From contig NZ_PVXQ01000003.1 in the NCBI RefSeq assembly GCF_002995745.1, forward strand, positions 94,747 to 158,746: DNA of 64,000 nt, given 5' to 3'. This DNA is from Clostridium vincentii (GTDB lineage: Bacteria > Bacillota > Clostridia > Clostridiales > Clostridiaceae). Shown piece after piece: positions 45,892-56,180 of the stretch. A model generated the notes under the pieces. It was not told where the DNA came from, did no database searches, and saw nothing but the letters and a program-made list of their open reading frames with translations. Each line of letters begins with the position of its first letter. Position 1 is the first letter of the stretch. A program made the translations under genes and the position numbers.

Positions 45892-46944
45892 ATGAAGTAC
45901 AAAATATGGTTAGTACTATTAAATGTAAGCGACAATATAAAAATTAATTTTCTTGAAAAATTTAAAAGTGAGAAAAATATTTATGATAATTTTCATAATT
46001 TGGCAATAGAAGAAACTTCTATATTAAAAAAATTACAAGACTATAATAAGAAAGTAGAACTTGAAAAAGCAGAAGATATGCTAAGCTGGATGAATGATAA
46101 TAAAGTGGGGCTTATTACTATACAAAATGAGGAGTATCCAGAGTCTTTAAAGAATATTCAATATCCTCCATATGGACTATTTTATAAAGGCAATATAGAA
46201 CTTTTAAAAAATAAAATAGTAGCGATTGTTGGTTCAAGGACATGTACAACATATGGTATTCAGGTGACAAAGCTATTGACAAAAGAGCTGATAAATTATA
46301 ATATCACAATCATAAGTGGAGGAGCTAAGGGGATAGATTCTGTTGCTCATAATACTGTTATTGAAGATGATAGGAGTACAATTGTGGTGTTAGGATGTGG
46401 AATAGATGTGGTTTATCCTATGCAAAATAAGTTACTTTTTAAACAAATAGAGAGAAATGGGCTTATATTGTCAGAATTTTTGCCGAAGACTGCTCCATTA
46501 AGTTTTAATTTTCCTAGAAGAAATAGAATTATAAGCGGATTGAGTGAACTTGTATTAGTTATTGAAGCTTCAGAAAAAAGTGGATCTCTAATTACTGCAA
46601 ATTATGCTATGGAACAAAATAAAGATGTAATGGTTATTCCAGGATCCATATTTTCTAAGGGAAGCGTAGGATGTAATAGGCTAATACGCGACGGAGCACA
46701 AATGTTTTGCAGCATGGAAGATTTATATTTATTATTAAAATTAGATACCAATAGAAGTATAAAAATGTTATCTCCTATAAAGAAAAAGATACTAAATATA
46801 GTTTCAGATGGACCTACACATATTGACGATATTGTTAATAAGGCGTATGTTGGAAGGGAAGCGTTGTTTAATGTATTGTTTGAGATGCAAAATAAAAAAG
46901 AAATAATTAGCCTACCTGGCAATTATTATGCGAAGATTATTTGA
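45892..46944 (+). CDS. dprA: DNA processing protein DprA/Smf
   Basis: Loads RecA on incoming single-stranded DNA during transformation. The Rossmann-like core has NIEYPESLK-type entry, VAIVGSRTCTTYG, IISGGAKGIDSVAH, and GSLITANYAMEQ; a C-terminal winged helix ends the 350 residues. I chose the ATG at 45892, 9 bases after GAAAGGTG; the frame is open from 45829 but that overlaps comM. A topA-proximal hairpin lies in the gap that follows. Confidence 0.94.
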   Translation: MKYKIWLVLLNVSDNIKINFLEKFKSEKNIYDNFHNLAIEETSILKKLQDYNKKVELEKAEDMLSWMNDNKVGLITIQNEEYPESLKNIQYPPYGLFYKGNIELLKNKIVAIVGSRTCTTYGIQVTKLLTKELINYNITIISGGAKGIDSVAHNTVIEDDRSTIVVLGCGIDVVYPMQNKLLFKQIERNGLILSEFLPKTAPLSFNFPRRNRIISGLSELVLVIEASEKSGSLITANYAMEQNKDVMVIPGSIFSKGSVGCNRLIRDGAQMFCSMEDLYLLLKLDTNRSIKMLSPIKKKILNIVSDGPTHIDDIVNKAYVGREALFNVLFEMQNKKEIISLPGNYYAKII

Positions 46945-46950
46945 AGTTAT

Positions 46951-46992
46951 AAGGGGGTGAAGGCTCCATAAATTTATATGGAGTTTTTTAAT
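46951..46992 (+). promoter_or_regulatory. Ribosome site, hairpin and T-tract before topA
   Basis: AAGGGGGTGA (46951-46960) is followed by CTCCATA (46964-46970), 6-base loop, TATGGAG (46977-46983), six T and then the topA ATG. The hairpin plus T-run looks like an intrinsic terminator/attenuator. Its right arm contains GGAG (46980-46983), 9 bases from the ATG, so folding would hide that site while leaving AAGGGGGTGA free. Confidence 0.55.
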
Positions 46993-49089
46993 ATGGGACA
47001 AAATTTAGTTATAGTAGAATCGCCTGCAAAGGCGAAAACTATTCAAAAATATTTAGGTAAGAATTTTATTGTTGAGGCATCCATGGGGCATGTAAGAGAT
47101 TTACCAAAGAGCAAGTTAGGCGTTGATATAGAAGATAATTTTAATCCGAAATACATAACTATAAGGGGAAAAGGCGAGCTTATTACTAAACTTAAAAAGC
47201 TAGCTAAAAAAGCAGATAAGGTTTATCTTGCAACGGATCCTGATCGCGAAGGCGAAGCAATATCATGGCATTTAGCATATATATTAAAGATAGATGAGGA
47301 ATCAGAATGCAGAATTGTATTTAATGAAATAACAAAAACTGCAGTTAAAGGAGCTATTAAAGCAGCTAGGAAAATTAACCTTAATTTAGTAGATGCACAA
47401 CAAGGTAGAAGAATATTAGATAGGTTAGTTGGATATGAAATTAGTCCTATACTTTGGAGAAATGTTAAGTGGGGTTTAAGTGCAGGAAGAGTTCAATCTG
47501 TAGCATTAAAACTTATTTGTGATAAGGAAACTGAAATAAAGGCCTTTATTCCTAAAGAATATTGGTCTGTTGATTGTGTCATGAAGAAAAAAAATAAAAG
47601 CTTTGCCATTAGGCTTAATTCAAAAAATGGTAAGAAGATAGAAATTCCAAATGAAATAAGCGCAGGCGAAATCGTTAATGAACTTAAAGATGGAGAATTT
47701 CAAATTAAAACAATTAAAAAAGGTAAGAAAAACAAAAATCCTTTACCACCTTTTATAACAAGTACACTTCAACAAGATGCAAGTAAAAAACTTAATTTTA
47801 TGACAAGAAGAACAATGTCCATAGCACAAGGTCTTTATGAAGGTATAGATATTAAAGGATATGGAACAGTTGGCCTAATTACTTATATGAGAACAGATTC
47901 TGTTAGAATCGCAGATGAAGCTCAAGAAGGTGCAATGGCTTATATTGAAAAAACTTATGGAAAAGAATATTTACCGGAAACTCCAAGAGTATATAAATCA
48001 AAGAAAAATATTCAAGATGGACATGAAGCAATAAGACCGACTTATATTGAAATAAGTCCAGAGGTTGCAAAGGTTAGTTTAACACCAGAGCAATTTAAAC
48101 TTTATTCATTAATATGGAAAAGGTTTATGGCAAGTCAAATGGCTACATGTATTTTGAATACTAATTCAATTGACATACTTAATGGAGAATATAAGTTCAA
48201 GGCAAGTGGATCTGTTGTAGAGTTTGATGGATTTATGAAGTTGTATGATTATATGATAGAGGAAGAAGAAACATCTGTGTTACTTCCAAACCTTGAAGAA
48301 GGAGAAGTTCTTGAGAGTAATTCTATAGATAAAGTGCAACATTTTACTCAACCACAAGCAAGGTTCACAGAAGCATCTTTCGTAAAATTAATGGAAGAAA
48401 AGGGAATAGGAAGACCAAGTACGTACGTTCCAACTATATCAACTTTACTAAGTAGGGATTATGTCCATAGAGAAAAGAAAAATTTGATTCCAACAGAACT
48501 CGGATTTATAGTAAATAATATAGTAAGTGAATTTTTCGAACAAATAGTAGATGTTGATTTTACTGCTGAGATGGAAAGAAAATTAGATAATGTTGAAGAA
48601 GGTAGTGATCAGTGGAGAAGGGTTGTAGAAGAGTTCTTCGCACCTTTAAAGATAGCTATTGATAAGGCCGAAAAAGAAGTTTGCAAGGTAGTTATTGAGG
48701 ACAAGGTAAGTGATGTTCCTTGTGACAAATGTGGAAAAATGATGGTTATAAAAAGAGGGAGATATGGTAATTTCCTTGCTTGCCCAGGATATCCTGAGTG
48801 TAAGAATGCAAAACCGATAGTAGAGAAACTTGATGTTTTATGCCCTGAATGTGGCAAAAATATAGTTGTCAAAAAGAGTAAAAGAGGCAAAAAGTTTTTT
48901 GGCTGCTCTGGATATCCAGACTGTAAATTTGTTAGCTGGAATGAACCGGTTAAAGAAAAATGCCCGAAATGTGATGTTTTTATGGTAAAACGATATTCTA
49001 AAAAAAGTGGAAATTATGTAGAATGTTCCAATAAAGAATGTGATTATAAAAGAGAATTGCCAAAGGAAGATAATAAAAACGAACAATAG
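46993..49089 (+). CDS. topA: DNA topoisomerase I
   Basis: Type IA topoisomerase relaxing negative supercoils. In 698 residues: Toprim domain (LVIVESPAKAKTIQKYLG, ATDPDREGEAISWHLA), active-site Tyr298 in GLITYMRTDSVRI, and three C-terminal four-cysteine zinc ribbons (CDKCGKM...CPGYPEC, CPECGKN...CSGYPDC, CPKCDVF...CSNKEC). I chose the ATG at 46993 (MGQNLVIVESP) over the ATG at 46978, which lies in the leader hairpin. Confidence 0.96.
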   Translation: MGQNLVIVESPAKAKTIQKYLGKNFIVEASMGHVRDLPKSKLGVDIEDNFNPKYITIRGKGELITKLKKLAKKADKVYLATDPDREGEAISWHLAYILKIDEESECRIVFNEITKTAVKGAIKAARKINLNLVDAQQGRRILDRLVGYEISPILWRNVKWGLSAGRVQSVALKLICDKETEIKAFIPKEYWSVDCVMKKKNKSFAIRLNSKNGKKIEIPNEISAGEIVNELKDGEFQIKTIKKGKKNKNPLPPFITSTLQQDASKKLNFMTRRTMSIAQGLYEGIDIKGYGTVGLITYMRTDSVRIADEAQEGAMAYIEKTYGKEYLPETPRVYKSKKNIQDGHEAIRPTYIEISPEVAKVSLTPEQFKLYSLIWKRFMASQMATCILNTNSIDILNGEYKFKASGSVVEFDGFMKLYDYMIEEEETSVLLPNLEEGEVLESNSIDKVQHFTQPQARFTEASFVKLMEEKGIGRPSTYVPTISTLLSRDYVHREKKNLIPTELGFIVNNIVSEFFEQIVDVDFTAEMERKLDNVEEGSDQWRRVVEEFFAPLKIAIDKAEKEVCKVVIEDKVSDVPCDKCGKMMVIKRGRYGNFLACPGYPECKNAKPIVEKLDVLCPECGKNIVVKKSKRGKKFFGCSGYPDCKFVSWNEPVKEKCPKCDVFMVKRYSKKSGNYVECSNKECDYKRELPKEDNKNEQ

Positions 49090-49092
49090 AGT

Positions 49093-49129
49093 AAAAAGCC
49101 CCCTAATCTATATGATTAGGGGGCTTTTA
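49093..49129 (+). terminator. Strong intrinsic terminator after topA
   Basis: AAAAAGCCCCCTAATC TATAT GATTAGGGGGCTTTT, a 15-pair GC-rich stem with T-tract. Confidence 0.95.
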
Positions 49130-49222
49130 AATATAATGAATTAGGTAAGAAAGTATGCTAATCGTGAAATATTTTTTGTTGTAATAAGTCAAATGCTGTG
49201 TTAATATTGAATGTGTTGTTGA

Positions 49223-49237
49223 AATAATTTGAAAATT
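49223..49237 (+). promoter_or_regulatory. Candidate CodY box upstream of codY
   Basis: AATAATTTGAAAATT matches the CodY consensus AATTTTCWGAAAATT at 12 of 15 positions, 67 bases before the codY start. Autoregulation by CodY would fit; in such AT-rich DNA, 3-mismatch matches also arise by chance. Confidence 0.4.
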
Positions 49238-49303
49238 AAAACAATTCGAACAGGTTAAAAGGTAATTGAAAGTAAATTGCATACATTGCAAGGGGGATAA
49301 TAA

Positions 49304-50080
49304 ATGTCATCATTACTAAATAAAACAAGAATGTTAAATAAAATTTTACAAAAATCAGGTGCAGAACCGGTTGTATTTGAAGATATATGTAAACTTCTAA
49401 GTGATGTATTGGCGTGTAACGTTTATATGGCAAGTAGAAAAGGAAAAATATTAGGGCATACTTTTTCTGAAAATTTCAACTGTGAAATCATGAAGAAGAA
49501 AGTAGTAGATGATAGAAGATTCCCAGCAGATTATAATACTAGGTTGTTAAATACAACAGAAACTTCTGCAAATCTTAAAAATAAAGGAATGTGTGTTCTT
49601 GAAGGGGAAGAAAATTGCGAGTTTTCAGACAAGCTTTCAACTATTGTGCCAATAATGGGAAATAGAGAAAGACTTGGAACCTTATTATTAGCTAGATTTG
49701 GAAATCCATTTACTGATGATGATTTAGTTATTGTTGAGTATAGCGCAACAGTAGTTGGAATGGAGATGCTAAGAGCTAAACAAAATGAGATAGAGGATGA
49801 AGCTAGAAAAAAAGCAGTAGTTCAGTTAGCAATTGGAACTCTTTCTTACTCTGAACTCGAAGCTGTAGAACATATTTTTGATGAATTAAATGGTATGGAA
49901 GGATTACTTGTTGCCTCAAAGATTGCTGATAAAGTTGGTATAACAAGAAGTGTAATAGTAAATGCTTTAAGAAAATTTGAAAGTGCTGGAGTAATTGAAT
50001 CAAGATCTCTTGGAATGAAGGGCACACATATAAAAATTCTTAATGAAAAGTTACTAGATGAGTTGAAAAAAATTAGGTAA
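49304..50080 (+). CDS. codY: Global transcriptional repressor CodY
   Basis: GTP- and branched-chain-amino-acid-responsive regulator of stationary-phase genes, including metabolism and toxins in clostridia. N-terminal GAF domain (about 1-155) and C-terminal winged helix ([35 protein letters not shown]). 258 residues. AAGGGGG site 7 bases before the ATG. It is monocistronic, between two terminators. A CodY-like box lies upstream. Confidence 0.97.
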   Translation: MSSLLNKTRMLNKILQKSGAEPVVFEDICKLLSDVLACNVYMASRKGKILGHTFSENFNCEIMKKKVVDDRRFPADYNTRLLNTTETSANLKNKGMCVLEGEENCEFSDKLSTIVPIMGNRERLGTLLLARFGNPFTDDDLVIVEYSATVVGMEMLRAKQNEIEDEARKKAVVQLAIGTLSYSELEAVEHIFDELNGMEGLLVASKIADKVGITRSVIVNALRKFESAGVIESRSLGMKGTHIKILNEKLLDELKKIR

Positions 50081-50108
50081 AAAGTGTAGAATTAAACATA
50101 GATGTAAG

Positions 50109-50149
50109 CTAGATAGAAATTCGATTAGAGTTTTTATCTAGTTTTTTTT
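50109..50149 (+). terminator. Intrinsic terminator after codY
   Basis: CTAGATAGAAATTC / GAGTTTTTATCTAG, 14 pairs including wobbles, then eight or more T. Confidence 0.9.
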
Positions 50150-50221
50150 ATTTAAATAACAAAAAATGTTCATATTTATGCGTAATATCAATATAAGTTG
50201 CAAAAATATATAAAAATATTG

Positions 50222-50250
50222 TTGATACGTAAAAAACCTTATGGTATACT
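50222..50250 (+). promoter_or_regulatory. SigA promoter of rpsB
   Basis: TTGATA, 17-base spacer, TATACT with extended -10 TGG. It leaves a leader of about 95 bases with a GTCTAA/TTAGAC stem (50285-50290 with 50308-50313). Confidence 0.7.
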
Positions 50251-50353
50251 AAGTTAGTAAATAAATACACACATTATCTAACAAGTCTAATTGGTGCCTT
50301 AGGGAGGTTAGACAAGAATGAAGATAGTGGAGGTAAAACCAGGAGGTAATAAA

Positions 50354-51079
50354 ATGTCAGTAATATCAATGAAACAATTATTAGAAGCCGGTGTACATTT
50401 TGGACACCAAACAAGAAGATGGAACCCTAAGATGGCTCCATATATCTTTACAGAAAGAAACGGTATATATATTATCGATCTTCAAAAAACTGTAAAGAAA
50501 GCTGAAGAAGCTTACAACTTTATTAGACAAGTTGCAGCTGAAGGAAAAGATGTCTTATTTGTAGGAACTAAAAAACAAGCTCAAGAAGCTATTAAAGAAG
50601 AAGCATTAAGAGCAAATATGCACTTCGTTAATAATAGATGGTTGGGTGGAATGCTAACTAATTTCCATACTATAAAAGCTAGAATAAAGAGATTAGAAGC
50701 AATTGAAAAAATGGAAGAAGATGGTACATTTGAGGTTCTACCTAAGAAAGAAGTTATAAAACTTAAGGGAGAACTTGAAAAATTAGAGAGAAATCTTGGT
50801 GGTATCAGAAACATTGATGCTCAAAATATAGGAGCAATGTTTGTTGTAGATCCAAGAAAAGAAAAAAATGCTATTTTAGAAGCTAAGATTTTAGGAATTC
50901 CTGTAGTTGCTATAGTTGATACTAACTGTGATCCAGAAGAAATTGACTATGTAATCCCAGGTAATGATGATGCTATAAGAGCAGTTAAATTAATTACTTC
51001 AAAAATGGCTGATGGAATTATTGAAGCAAGACAAGCACAAGAAGAAGAAGAACAAGAGGAAGTAGTCGTTGCTGAATAG
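50354..51079 (+). CDS. rpsB: 30S ribosomal protein S2
   Basis: Small-subunit protein with the family start [45 protein letters not shown] and [17 protein letters not shown]. 241 residues, acidic tail. AGGAGGT lies 7 bases before the ATG. An in-frame ATG 12 codons upstream (50318) also has a good site (AGGGAGG), so a longer form is possible. tsf follows, the universal rpsB-tsf pair. Confidence 0.97.
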   Translation: MSVISMKQLLEAGVHFGHQTRRWNPKMAPYIFTERNGIYIIDLQKTVKKAEEAYNFIRQVAAEGKDVLFVGTKKQAQEAIKEEALRANMHFVNNRWLGGMLTNFHTIKARIKRLEAIEKMEEDGTFEVLPKKEVIKLKGELEKLERNLGGIRNIDAQNIGAMFVVDPRKEKNAILEAKILGIPVVAIVDTNCDPEEIDYVIPGNDDAIRAVKLITSKMADGIIEARQAQEEEEQEEVVVAE

Positions 51080-51092
51080 TTTTTTTAAAAAT

Positions 51093-51128
51093 AAAAGGTA
51101 AGTGAGCAAATTGCTTCATTTACCTTTT
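51093..51128 (+). terminator. Long hairpin between rpsB and tsf (attenuator-like)
   Basis: AAAAGGTAAGTGAGCAA pairs along 17 bases with TTGCTTCATTTACCTTTT (with wobbles). The T-run after it is only four bases, so it is probably a partial terminator tuning the S2 to EF-Ts ratio. Confidence 0.65.
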
Positions 51129-51174
51129 GCCCTAGTTGGTAAGGGTTACTTTCAAAATTGAGGAGGAATTAAAT

Positions 51175-52086
51175 ATGATAACTGCTAAATCAGTTAAAGA
51201 GTTAAGAGAAAAAACCGGTGCAGGAATGATGAACTGCAAAAAAGCTTTAACAGAAACTAATGGAGACATAGAAAAGGCTGTAGAACTTTTAAGAGAAAAG
51301 GGATTAGCTGATGCTGCTAAGAAAGCAGGAAGAGTTGCAGCAGAAGGTCTTGTTAAGACATATATTACAGAAGACAATAAAACAGCAGGTATAGTTGAAG
51401 TAAATTGTGAAACAGATTTTGTTTCTGCTAATGAGCAATTCATAGCATTTACTGATAAAGTAGCAAAGATGTCCTCAGAAACAAGTGCTACAACAGTTGA
51501 AGAATTATTAAGTGAAAAGTATGAAGGCGAAAAGACAGTTCAAGAAGCTCTTACAGAATTGATTGCTACATTAGGCGAAAATATGACAGTAAGAAGATTC
51601 AAGAAATTCTCAATTGAAAAAGGTGCAATTAAAACTTACATCCATGGTGGTGGAAGAATTGGCGTTGTAGTCGAAGTTGCATGTGAAACTGAATCTGAAA
51701 TACTTTTAGAAGTTGCTAAAGAACTTTGTATGCAAGTTGCAGCTGTAAACCCATTATTCTTAGACAAGAGTGGAGTAGATCAAGACGCTGTTGAAAAAGA
51801 AAAGGAAGTTTATAGAGCTCAAGCATTAAATGAAGGAAAGCCTGAAAAGATCGTTGATAAAATGGTTATAGGAAGAATTCAAAAGTACTACAAAGAAGTT
51901 TGTCTTTTAGAACAGTTATGGGTTAAAGATGGAGATAAAACAATTACTAAGTTTATTGAAGAAAAGTCAAAAGAAGTTGGTTCTCCAATAACAGTTAACA
52001 GTTTTATAAGATTTGAAAGAGGCGAAGGAATCGTAAAGGTTGAAGAAAACTTTGCTGAAGAAGTTGCTAGACAAATGGGTAAATAA
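51175..52086 (+). CDS. tsf: Elongation factor Ts
   Basis: Guanine nucleotide exchange factor of EF-Tu. Family motifs in 303 residues are [18 protein letters not shown] (signature), [10 protein letters not shown] and VEVACETES. The ATG at 51175 follows GAGGAGG; the frame extends to a TTG at 51136 with no ribosome site. Flanked by hairpins on both sides. Confidence 0.97.
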   Translation: MITAKSVKELREKTGAGMMNCKKALTETNGDIEKAVELLREKGLADAAKKAGRVAAEGLVKTYITEDNKTAGIVEVNCETDFVSANEQFIAFTDKVAKMSSETSATTVEELLSEKYEGEKTVQEALTELIATLGENMTVRRFKKFSIEKGAIKTYIHGGGRIGVVVEVACETESEILLEVAKELCMQVAAVNPLFLDKSGVDQDAVEKEKEVYRAQALNEGKPEKIVDKMVIGRIQKYYKEVCLLEQLWVKDGDKTITKFIEEKSKEVGSPITVNSFIRFERGEGIVKVEENFAEEVARQMGK

Positions 52087-52090
52087 AATC

Positions 52091-52119
52091 AAAGAGAACA
52101 CTCAGTGTTCTCTTTTTTT
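52091..52119 (+). terminator. Intrinsic terminator after tsf
   Basis: AAAGAGAACACT C AGTGTTCTCTTT with seven T, 5 bases after the tsf stop. Confidence 0.9.
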
Positions 52120-52132
52120 AGGAAATGAATAA

Positions 52133-52867
<735 letters not shown>

Positions 52868-52880
52868 TAGGAGGGTTTTT

Positions 52881-53438
52881 ATGATAAAAGATATAATTAA
52901 AAATTCTGAAGAAAAAATGAAAAAAACAATTGGTGTTTTAAAGTCAGATTTAAACACAATGAGAGCCGGAAGAGCTAATCCAACTATGCTTGATAGAATT
53001 CAAGTAGATTATTATGGAAGTCCATGTCCGATATCTCAACTTGCTAATGTGTCATCTCCAGAACCAAGGGTATTAATGATAACACCTTGGGAAAAGCCTT
53101 TATTAAAGGATATTGAAAGGGCTATATTAAAGTCTGATTTAGGCCTTAATCCCTCAAATGATGGTTCTGTAATAAGACTTATAATTCCTGAATTAACTGA
53201 AGAAACTAGGAAGAAATTAGTTAAAAATATTAAAAAAGCAGGTGAAGAATCTAAAGTTGCATTAAGATCTATTAGAAGAGATGCTAACGAAAAGATAAAG
53301 GCAATGAAAAAAGAAAATGATGTTTCAGAAGATGAAATTAAAGATTCTGAAGATGATATTCAAAAAGTTACTGATACTTATGTAAAGGAAGTTGAATCTA
53401 TAATTATTTCTAAGGAAAAGGAAGTAATGTCTATATAG
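52881..53438 (+). CDS. frr: Ribosome recycling factor
   Basis: Splits post-termination ribosomes with EF-G. The 185-residue all-family pattern is present: LKSDLNTMRAGRANPTMLD, VDYYGSPCPISQLANVS, LGLNPSNDGSVIRLIIPELT, and AKKAGEESKVALRSIRRDA-like KKAGEESKVALRSIRRDA. AGGAGGG site. A terminator follows. Confidence 0.97.
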   Translation: MIKDIIKNSEEKMKKTIGVLKSDLNTMRAGRANPTMLDRIQVDYYGSPCPISQLANVSSPEPRVLMITPWEKPLLKDIERAILKSDLGLNPSNDGSVIRLIIPELTEETRKKLVKNIKKAGEESKVALRSIRRDANEKIKAMKKENDVSEDEIKDSEDDIQKVTDTYVKEVESIIISKEKEVMSI

Positions 53439-53447
53439 GGCTAGCAT

Positions 53448-53476
53448 GAAAAACCTGCTCTTTAGCAGGTTTTTCT
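53448..53476 (+). terminator. Intrinsic terminator after frr
   Basis: GAAAAACCTGCT CTT TAGCAGGTTTTTC stem with T-tract. Confidence 0.9.
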
Positions 53477-53504
53477 TAATTTTATAGTTAGGAGGTATTA
53501 CTTT

Positions 53505-54278
53505 TTGCGAAATATTTTTAAGTTATTTAAGAAAAAAACATCGTTAGAAAACAATGATGTACAATTAGATATGGAAAATATCCCTAAACATATTGCTATA
53601 ATAATGGATGGTAATGGCAGATGGGCCAAGGCTAAGAATCTTCCAAGAGCTTTAGGACATAAGGCTGGAGTGGAAACTATTCGAAGAATTATTAAAGAAG
53701 CTGATAGGCTAGGGGTTAAGTATATGACTTTGTATGCTTTTTCTACAGAAAACTGGAAAAGACCTAAAAATGAAGTTAATACTTTAATGAAGCTTTTAGT
53801 ACAATATCTTAAAGAAGAGATTAGTGAACTCCATAAGAATGGTGTTGTTATAAATGTGTTAGGTGATTCATCGAGACTTCCTAATGATTGTATAGATGAA
53901 ATACAAAAAGCTAAAGAAATAACAAAGAATAATACTGGTATAGTTATGAATGTTGCGTTAAATTATGGAGGAAGAGATGAAATAATTAGAGCAACCCGAG
54001 AAATTGCTGAAATGGTTGCTCTTGGTGAAATTAAACCTTCTGAGATAGATGATAAAATGTTTGAAAATCATTTATATACTAAAAATATGCCAGATCCAGA
54101 TATTATAATTAGACCCTCTGGTGAACAAAGATTAAGTAATTTTCTATTATGGCAATGTGCTTATTCGGAATTTTGGTATTCAAATATAAATTGGCCAGAT
54201 TTCACTGAGGAAGATTTAAGAAGAGCCATTTATGATTTCCAAAACAGAGATAGACGTTTTGGTGCAATTAAAGATTGA
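53505..54278 (+). CDS. uppS: Isoprenyl transferase (undecaprenyl diphosphate synthase)
   Basis: Makes the C55 lipid carrier for peptidoglycan. Motifs in 257 residues are HIAIIMDGNGRWA (catalytic Asp), GHKAGVETIRRI, YAFSTENWKRP and RPSGEQRLSNFLLWQ. TTG start 9 bases after AGGAGG. The first 25 residues are a basic extension before the conserved core. cdsA follows within 10 bases. Confidence 0.96.
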   Translation: MRNIFKLFKKKTSLENNDVQLDMENIPKHIAIIMDGNGRWAKAKNLPRALGHKAGVETIRRIIKEADRLGVKYMTLYAFSTENWKRPKNEVNTLMKLLVQYLKEEISELHKNGVVINVLGDSSRLPNDCIDEIQKAKEITKNNTGIVMNVALNYGGRDEIIRATREIAEMVALGEIKPSEIDDKMFENHLYTKNMPDPDIIIRPSGEQRLSNFLLWQCAYSEFWYSNINWPDFTEEDLRRAIYDFQNRDRRFGAIKD

Positions 54279-54288
54279 GGTGAACAAT

Positions 54289-55083
54289 TTGAAATCTAAT
54301 AACAGATATTTAGGTGCTTTGATGATTGCTCCTTTTATACTATTCCTCTTTATAGGAGGACTTCCTTTAGAAATTTTTGTATTTGTATTATCATTAGTGG
54401 GGATGTATGAATTCTATAATGCTTTAAGGAAAAAGGAATTTAATCCTATTGCTCCTATAGGATATTCATTATTATTAATATACTATCTATTTAATCATAA
54501 TATGGAATATTTAATGAATTTTATAATAATAGCAACTTTTTTACTTTTAATTATACCTGTAATTAATTTGAAATATACTTTTATAGATGTAGCTATTACT
54601 TTATTTGGATTTTTATATGTAGGAATATTTTTTAGTTTTATATATTTAGTAAATATAAAAATGGATGGAATATTTTTAGTATGGTTAATTTTTATAGGCT
54701 CCTGGATGAGCGATACTGTAGCTTTTTATTCTGGAAAACTTTTCGGAAAGAGAAAGCTTTGTCCAAGGGTTAGTCCGAAAAAAACTGTTGAAGGATCTAT
54801 TGGTGGTTTAATAGGTGCTACGTTTTTTTGTGGACTATTTGGTATGTTTGCAAGAAATCAAGGCGTAGATATATCAATATATCATTTTCTAATAATAGGT
54901 GCTCTTTGTGGAGGAATTAGCCAATTTGGAGACTTAGTTGCATCCTCTATAAAGCGATATGTTGGAATAAAGGATTATAGCAATTTAATACCTGGACATG
55001 GCGGAATTTTAGATAGATTTGATTCTATTTTGTTTTCTGCAATAGTGGTGTTTTACTATTTAACCTTTATACTTAATTTATAG
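54289..55083 (+). CDS. cdsA: Phosphatidate cytidylyltransferase
   Basis: Polytopic membrane enzyme making CDP-diacylglycerol for phospholipids. About seven to eight membrane helices. The C-terminal signature is SWMSDTVAFYSGKLFGKRKL, then SPKKTVEGSIGG and KDYSNLIPGHGGILDRFDS. TTG start at 54289, 6 bases after GAGGTG (a GTG at 54280 overlaps that site). 264 residues. Terminator after it. Confidence 0.95.
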   Translation: MKSNNRYLGALMIAPFILFLFIGGLPLEIFVFVLSLVGMYEFYNALRKKEFNPIAPIGYSLLLIYYLFNHNMEYLMNFIIIATFLLLIIPVINLKYTFIDVAITLFGFLYVGIFFSFIYLVNIKMDGIFLVWLIFIGSWMSDTVAFYSGKLFGKRKLCPRVSPKKTVEGSIGGLIGATFFCGLFGMFARNQGVDISIYHFLIIGALCGGISQFGDLVASSIKRYVGIKDYSNLIPGHGGILDRFDSILFSAIVVFYYLTFILNL

Positions 55084-55091
55084 GAATAATT

Positions 55092-55122
55092 CACGTTGAT
55101 TTAGATATCAACGTGTTTTTTT
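55092..55122 (+). terminator. Intrinsic terminator after cdsA
   Basis: CACGTTGAT TTAGAT ATCAACGTG followed by seven T. Confidence 0.9.
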
Positions 55123-55200
55123 ATTTTAAAAAAAATATGTATACTTAAGACTATCCCCTATGCATATATTTTTAAGGTAACATTTTAAATAGGTGGAAAA

Positions 55201-56157
55201 GTGGAGTTTAGAAAAAAATATGAAAAACTTATAGATTTAGTTATTTTATTTATTGTAATAACGTCAATAACTCTAGCAATAAAATATTATTTTAAACCCT
55301 TCATTGCAATGATAATAATTTTTTGCGTATCAAAACCTCTATATAAGTTTATTATTAAATTTAATATTCCTGCAGGTATAGCAGGTGCTCTCAGTATATT
55401 TTTTGTAAATACAGTACTAATTATTATAATTATTTATCTAGGGAATTCTATATATTGGTTGATTGATAAATTATATTATGAAAATATAAATAGTATAGAA
55501 GAACTATTGCTGTATGCAGGACAATTTCTAGAAGGAAATATAAATTTTGTAGAAAAAGCTTTAGCAATTTTGGACAAGGATCTTATTAAATCAGGAGCGT
55601 CGGCTACAGGGGAAGGAATTATGTCCTATTTTATAGGAAATGTTTGTGCATATTTTATGCTTGTAGATAGAGATAAAATAGTAGGATTATTAAAAAAAAT
55701 ACTGCCAAAAGATATTATTAATAAGGTTACTTATCAAAGAGGAAATTTAAGAGAAATTGTGATAATACAAGTAGTACTAATAATTATATCTACTATAGAA
55801 ATGATTATTGGTTTTATTATCTTAAAAGTTGAAAGACCTATATTTTTAGGCGTAATATGCGGTATTTTAGATATCTTACCCTACGTTGGAACTATAATTG
55901 TATTTATTCCAATTATAATATACAATATTATAGTAAAAGATTATTTAATAGCTTTTGGATTAATAGTATTATACATATTAGTACAGGTTATTCGCGAAAT
56001 CTTAGAAGCTAAATTTTTAAGTAGTAAGCTTCAAATACATCCTCTTCTAATTTTCTTATCAATTTATATTGGAATAAAATTATTTGGGATATTGGGGCTT
56101 ATGGTAGGACCATTATATGGAATATTAGCAAATGAAATTATTTACCATGAAGGGTAA
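55201..56157 (+). CDS. AI-2E family transporter-like membrane protein
   Basis: 318-residue protein with about seven hydrophobic segments in the AI-2E/PerM (UPF0118) layout: YFKPFIAMIIIFCVSKPLY near the N-terminus and the C-terminal GVICGILDILPYVGTI and REILEAKFLSSKLQIHPLL motifs. It is shorter than most family members, mainly in the central loop. Related proteins include sporulation YtvI and ion antiporters; the substrate is unknown. It interrupts the conserved cdsA-dxr order. GTG start after AGGTGG. Confidence 0.82.
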   Translation: MEFRKKYEKLIDLVILFIVITSITLAIKYYFKPFIAMIIIFCVSKPLYKFIIKFNIPAGIAGALSIFFVNTVLIIIIIYLGNSIYWLIDKLYYENINSIEELLLYAGQFLEGNINFVEKALAILDKDLIKSGASATGEGIMSYFIGNVCAYFMLVDRDKIVGLLKKILPKDIINKVTYQRGNLREIVIIQVVLIIISTIEMIIGFIILKVERPIFLGVICGILDILPYVGTIIVFIPIIIYNIIVKDYLIAFGLIVLYILVQVIREILEAKFLSSKLQIHPLLIFLSIYIGIKLFGILGLMVGPLYGILANEIIYHEG

Positions 56158-56180
56158 ATTACTATTAGGAGGAAAAACCA

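Noticed and set aside
51136..51174. 13-codon N-terminal extension of tsf from a TTG.
   Set aside because: No ribosome site upstream, and the extension includes the AGGAGG used by the ATG at 51175.
55148..55200. Possible SigE-like promoter (GCATATATT) before the AI-2E-type gene, which would link it to sporulation YtvI.
   Set aside because: Spacing to any -35-like element is wrong and the region is AT-rich; not supportable.
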